10,454 nucleotides of DNA, taken from positions 1-10,454 of the forward strand of contig JAUWVK010000050.1 in NCBI GenBank assembly GCA_030617485.1, given 5' to 3'. This DNA comes from Gammaproteobacteria bacterium. GTDB lineage: Bacteria > Pseudomonadota > Gammaproteobacteria > SZUA-152. Within the stretch, counting starts at the first letter, position 1. Each line of letters opens with the position of its first letter. Shown here piece after piece: positions 7,417 to 10,454 of this stretch. The notes beneath the pieces were generated by a model. The model saw nothing but the letters and a program-made list of their open reading frames with translations, was not told the DNA's origin and did not search any database. The position numbers and the translations under genes were made by a program.

Positions 7417-7818
7417 TTATTTCACTATACGCAAATTGGGCGTATTGGGTTTGTCTCCCCCACCAGCCGGATCAGTTGGTGACTCATCATCATCGTTAAA
7501 CACCATGCCCCGGCCATTTTCACGCGCGTAAATAGCAAGCGCCGCTGATACAGGCACACAAATCCACGTAGGTTTGCCACTGAAACGAGCGTTAAAACTA
7601 ACTTCAGTTCCAGACATATCCAGATCCTGTACCGCACTAGGATCCATATTCAAAATAATTTTACCGTTATTGATATGTTCAACAGGCACCTGCACATCTG
7701 GCTCCCCCGCATTAACAAGCAAGTACGGTGTCAGGTTATTATCAACAATCCATTCATACATCGCCCTCATCAGATAAGGACGACTGGAATTCATGCCTGT
7801 CGTACTAGACTCTGTCAT
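7417..7818 (-). CDS. sspB: ClpXP protease specificity-enhancing factor SspB
   Basis: SspB binds ssrA-tagged and some other substrates and delivers them to the ClpXP protease. The 133-residue product contains the family core: RPYLMRAMYEWI (13-24), VPVEHINNGKIILNM (45-59), EVSFNARFSGKP (72-83) and AIYARENG (95-102). An acidic, Pro/Gly-rich tail of about 21 residues ends in LRIVK, the ClpX-docking motif (LRVVK in E. coli). Substrate- and ClpX-binding ends are thus both present. The tail is shorter than in the 165-residue E. coli protein. The gene lies 34 bases after sspA, in the conserved sspA-sspB order. The ATG at 7818 has AGGA 12 bases upstream; a second in-frame ATG at codon 9 is a less likely start. 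Confidence 0.96.
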   Translation of the reverse strand: MTESSTTGMNSSRPYLMRAMYEWIVDNNLTPYLLVNAGEPDVQVPVEHINNGKIILNMDPSAVQDLDMSGTEVSFNARFSGKPTWICVPVSAALAIYARENGRGMVFNDDDESPTDPAGGGDKPNTPNLRIVK

Positions 7819-7852
7819 TTTGAAACCACATCCTTACCAAGCTAACTACTCG

Positions 7853-8476
7853 TTATACTCCGCGAATATCTCGCTCTTGTTCAGTAAGGCTAGCTTGAAA
7901 AGATTCTAGCTCGAACAAACGCTCTGCGTAATTAATGAGGGGCTTGGCCGCCAAAGGTATTTCAATGCCATAAACCGGCAAACGCCACAAAATGGGGGCA
8001 ACTGCGCAATCCAGTAATGACAGATCATCGCTTAGGAAGAAAGGCTTTTGTTCAAAAATAGGGGAAATCACTATTAAACTGTCGCCCAATTCTTTAGCGG
8101 CTTTTGCTTTGTCCTTTCCTTGTTCCAGCTTATCAACACAGCTGTCCCAGTCACGTTGGATGCGGCGCAGTGTCATGCGACTTTGAGCTCGGGAAACGGG
8201 ATCAACAGGCATCAAAGGCGGATGTGGAAAACGCTCGTCTAGATATTCCATAATGACCTGCGCATCGTAAAGAACCAGATCACGATCAACCAATGTCGGC
8301 ACAATGCCATAAGGATTCAGATCCATAAGATCTTCTGGCGGGTTAGCGGGATCAACTTCTACAGTTTCAAAATTGATGCCTTTTTCCGCTAACACTATAC
8401 GGACACGATGACTGTATAAGTCTGATGTGCTTGAAAAAAGGGTCATAACTGATTTTTTATTGGCGACAACTGCCAT
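7853..8476 (-). CDS. sspA: stringent starvation protein A (RNA polymerase-associated, GST fold)
   Basis: SspA binds RNA polymerase holoenzyme and alters transcription during starvation and acid stress. The 207-residue product has a thioredoxin-like N-terminal half with LFSSTSDLYSHRVRIVLAEKG (13-33), NPYGIVPTL (54-62), and a helical GST-like C-terminal half. The surface motif Pro84-His85-Pro86, essential for SspA activity in E. coli, is present at the same numbering. No catalytic glutathione-transferase residue is expected in this family. The ATG at 8476 has GGAG about 8 bases upstream. The gene follows petC by 173 bases and precedes sspB; this order is common in Gammaproteobacteria. A separate promoter probably lies in the spacer. 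Confidence 0.97.
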   Translation of the reverse strand: MAVVANKKSVMTLFSSTSDLYSHRVRIVLAEKGINFETVEVDPANPPEDLMDLNPYGIVPTLVDRDLVLYDAQVIMEYLDERFPHPPLMPVDPVSRAQSRMTLRRIQRDWDSCVDKLEQGKDKAKAAKELGDSLIVISPIFEQKPFFLSDDLSLLDCAVAPILWRLPVYGIEIPLAAKPLINYAERLFELESFQASLTEQERDIRGV

Positions 8477-8542
8477 AGTCTGCTCTCCACCTGCTAACTG
8501 ATTTATAAGGAATATAAGGGTGTAACGTCGAAAAAGAGACGC

Positions 8543-8572
8543 AGTATACCTGAATTCTGGGGAAACACTCAG
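8543..8572 (-). promoter_or_regulatory. candidate sspA promoter
   Basis: Reading toward sspA, a -10 element TATACT (8548-8543, 5 of 6 consensus matches) is preceded by an 18-base spacer and CTGAGT (8572-8567, 3 of 6 matches to the -35). Transcription would begin near 8536, giving a leader of about 60 bases. The poor -35 suggests a weak or activated promoter. A perfect inverted repeat overlaps it. Confidence 0.4.
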
Positions 8573-8576
8573 AATT
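8553..8576. repeat. perfect 7-bp inverted repeat over the candidate sspA promoter
   Basis: On the plus strand AATTCTG (8553-8559) and CAGAATT (8570-8576) are exact reverse complements separated by 10 bases, so the half-sites are 17 bp apart, about one and a half helical turns. The inner arm lies in the -10/-35 spacer and the outer arm at the -35. That is where a dimeric regulator would act. No known operator was recognised. Confidence 0.4.
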
Positions 8577-8649
8577 GGTTCTAAGTATATGAATTATATA
8601 GGAAAGATATCCTGGAATGAGGCGTAAATACTGCGTAAAAAACGACTAA

Positions 8650-9438
8650 TCAGTGCACGTCTTTCCAGTATTCTTTTTTCAGCAAGAAAACAATCACCAG
8701 GAATAGTGCCAAAAACAACAATACCCACTTACCCAGCGCCTGGCGCTGTAGTTTGCTGGGCTCACCCAGATAGGACAGAAAAGTAACCAGATCAAGTATG
8801 ACCGCATCATACTCCTGCGGATTAAGTTTGCCCTGTTCTATGAGTTTAAAACCAGTAATCACTTCCTGCTCGATACCATCATCGTTAACGTGCATCTCTT
8901 TTACCGGTTCTTGCAAACCCTGTAATTCCCATAAAACATGGGGCATACCGACATCCTTGAATACCGCATTATTAACACCCCAGGGGCGTGATTCGTCACG
9001 ATAAAAGGAGCGCAGGTAAGTGTACAACCAGTCATCTCCGCGCGCGCGCGATATAACAGACAAATCCGGTACAGCGGTCCCAAACCATTCTTTTGCATCA
9101 GCCGGATCCATGGTTACGGTCATAGTATCGCCAACTTTTGCACCGGTAGTAATAAGCTGCTCTGTTATTTCTTCATCCGTCAAACCCATGTCTGCAGCAA
9201 TCCGGCTATATCGCATCAACGATGCGGAGTGACAGTTAAGGCAATACTGAACAAATAATTTTGCACCTCGTTTAATCGATTCAGTATCCTCCAGCTTGAT
9301 ATTTGCCTTATCCAGACCAGCTCCACCACTAGACGCTAAAACCAAACTACTTGTTAGCATTGTTGCCGCTGTTAAAGCGACCAGTATAAAAAAACCTGGC
9401 AACACGGACGAACGTTTAATCAAAAATGGAATTTTCAC
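8650..9438 (-). CDS. petC: cytochrome c1 subunit of the cytochrome bc1 complex
   Basis: Cytochrome c1 takes electrons from the Rieske protein and passes them to a soluble or membrane cytochrome c. The 262-residue product has a signal peptide (likely cut after A35), the haem site CLNCH (66-70), the sequence SASLMRYSRIAADMGL typical of cytochrome c1, the likely axial methionine M165 in GMPHVLW, and a C-terminal membrane anchor (about 238-254) ending KKEYWKDVH. Translation starts at GTG (9438), overlapping the petB stop as GTGA, with an AGAGAA stretch just upstream. The pair petB-petC is normally preceded by petA (Rieske protein), which would lie outside the window. Confidence 0.97.
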   Translation of the reverse strand: MKIPFLIKRSSVLPGFFILVALTAATMLTSSLVLASSGGAGLDKANIKLEDTESIKRGAKLFVQYCLNCHSASLMRYSRIAADMGLTDEEITEQLITTGAKVGDTMTVTMDPADAKEWFGTAVPDLSVISRARGDDWLYTYLRSFYRDESRPWGVNNAVFKDVGMPHVLWELQGLQEPVKEMHVNDDGIEQEVITGFKLIEQGKLNPQEYDAVILDLVTFLSYLGEPSKLQRQALGKWVLLFLALFLVIVFLLKKEYWKDVH

Positions 9439-10454
9439 TTCTCTGTCACTCTTTCAGGCACAGGCTTTGTTTTATCAAGCTTGCTATAAAAAGGCATCAG
9501 TAGAAAAAACGCAAAATACAAAACGCTAAATATGCGGGAAAATAATGTTGCTGTTGGGGTCGCTGCAACAGTACCGAGATAAGCAAGACCAATAAAACTC
9601 ACCACAAAGGTTGCTAATGCACCCTTAAATATCCACCCTCTTTGCCGGATTGATTTAACTGGACTACGATCCAGCCAGGGCAACACGAACAGCACACCGA
9701 TCGATGCACCCATCGCCATTACACCCAGAAATTTGTCCGGCACGGCACGCAAAATCGCGTAAAAAGGTGTGAAATACCAAAGCGGTGCAATATGTTCTGG
9801 CGTTTTCAGGGGATCAGCAGGCACAAAATTATCTTTCTCAAGGAACCAGCCACCCATCTCCGGTGCGTAAAATAGCACCGCAGAAAATATCATCAGGAAT
9901 ACTACCGCACCAACGGTATCTTTTAATGTGTAATAGGGATGAAATGGAATGCCGTCCAAAGGTACGCCATTTTTATCTTTGTGCTTTTTAATTTCTATGC
10001 CATCCGGATTATTGGAACCCACCGAATGCAATGAAATCATATGAAACAGCACCAAACCCAACAGCAACAATGGAAATGCGATAACGTGAAAAGCAAAGAA
10101 CCGATTTAGCGTTGCATCAGCAACCACAAAGTCGCCACGAATCCACAATGCTAGCTCATCACCTATATAGGGAATCGCACCGAACAGAGAAATAATAACC
10201 TGCGCTCCCCAGAACGACATTTGACCCCAGGGTAAGAGATAACCCATAAAAGCCTCAGCCATTAGTACCGCAAATATCACCATACCAAATAACCAAAGCA
10301 GTTCTCTTGGCTTACGGTAGGAACCGTAGAGTAATGCGCGGAACATGTGCAAATAAATCACGACAAAAAAGAAGGAAGCTCCTGTTGAGTGCATGTAACG
10401 AATCAACCAGCCCCAGTTAACATCACGCATGATGTATTCCACCGAAGCAAAAGC
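9435..10454 (-). CDS. petB: cytochrome b subunit of the cytochrome bc1 complex, 5' end outside the window
   Basis: The visible 339 residues begin AFASVEYIMRDVNWGW and run to the stop at 9435; about 65 N-terminal residues are missing. Haem-ligand histidines are seen on helix B (fragment H22 and H36) and helix D (H123 and H138). The GYLLPWGQMSFWG block (71-83), the NNPDG motif after helix D, and eight-helix topology confirm cytochrome b. The quinol-site motif that is PEWY in mitochondria reads PLWY here (fragment 224-227). The spacing between the helix D histidines is 15, not the 14 of Rhodobacter and mitochondria. This subunit carries quinol oxidation and reduction in the inner membrane. It overlaps petC by 4 bases. 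The window edge cuts the gene, so its start cannot be set. Confidence 0.97.
   Translation of the reverse strand, partial: AFASVEYIMRDVNWGWLIRYMHSTGASFFFVVIYLHMFRALLYGSYRKPRELLWLFGMVIFAVLMAEAFMGYLLPWGQMSFWGAQVIISLFGAIPYIGDELALWIRGDFVVADATLNRFFAFHVIAFPLLLLGLVLFHMISLHSVGSNNPDGIEIKKHKDKNGVPLDGIPFHPYYTLKDTVGAVVFLMIFSAVLFYAPEMGGWFLEKDNFVPADPLKTPEHIAPLWYFTPFYAILRAVPDKFLGVMAMGASIGVLFVLPWLDRSPVKSIRQRGWIFKGALATFVVSFIGLAYLGTVAATPTATLFSRIFSVLYFAFFLLMPFYSKLDKTKPVPERVTEK

Larger units (their letters stand above)
8477..8649. other. petC-sspA spacer with promoter-like elements
   Basis: This 173-base gap is AT-rich and has no credible gene. It holds the candidate sspA promoter and inverted repeat listed separately, and a second -10-like TATAAT (minus strand, around 8600) without a convincing -35. 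No hairpin plus U-run was found after the petC stop, so where the pet transcript ends is unclear. A 7-base direct repeat (TTTACGC, minus strand) just after petC looks incidental. Confidence 0.4.

Noticed and set aside
8590..8610. TATAAT sequence in the petC-sspA spacer as an sspA promoter
   Set aside because: The -10 is perfect, but no -35-like hexamer is found at 16-18 bases, and the region is generally AT-rich. The site at 8543-8572 is a better candidate.
9039..9050. Run of six CG dinucleotides (possible Z-DNA)
   Set aside because: It encodes the Arg-Ala-Arg of a SRARGDDW stretch in cytochrome c1. Ordinary codons explain it.

Overview
The window carries a tightly packed run of genes, all on the minus strand, so transcription runs from base 10454 toward base 1. 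The protein families and the order petB-petC-sspA-sspB fit a Gammaproteobacterium, probably a free-living aerobe with type II secretion. Base composition looks moderately AT-rich by eye, and the leftmost gene looks richer in A+T than the rest. No RNA gene, insertion sequence, CRISPR array, phage gene or tRNA was seen.

Following transcription: (1) 10454-8650 holds the 3' part of petB (cytochrome b, 5' end outside) and petC (cytochrome c1), overlapping by 4 bases; these are two of the three core subunits of the cytochrome bc1 complex. (2) A 173-base spacer holds a candidate promoter with an inverted repeat, followed by sspA (RNA-polymerase-binding stringent starvation protein A) and sspB (ClpXP adaptor). 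(3) After only 77 bases comes a type II secretion block, gspG-H-I-J-K-L-M-N: the major pseudopilin, four minor pseudopilins, two inner-membrane platform proteins, and GspN. Most neighbours here overlap by 1 to 8 bases; the exceptions are a 145-base spacer after gspG and a 38-base spacer between gspK and gspL. (4) The left end is a partial AsmA-like/DUF748-like gene running off the window.

The GspG-K pseudopilins would form the periplasmic pseudopilus, and GspL and GspM its inner-membrane assembly platform. gspC, gspD, gspE and gspF, which normally precede gspG, are not here, and no gspO follows gspN. The system must therefore be split across the genome if it works. Its second half is attached to a housekeeping respiration and stress locus.

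I found no clearly undescribed system. The points most worth a second look are the split secretion locus joined to sspAB, the AsmA-like gene behind gspN, a hairpin with a U-rich tail just after gspG, an inverted repeat over the likely sspA promoter, and a PLWY version of the quinol-site motif in cytochrome b.
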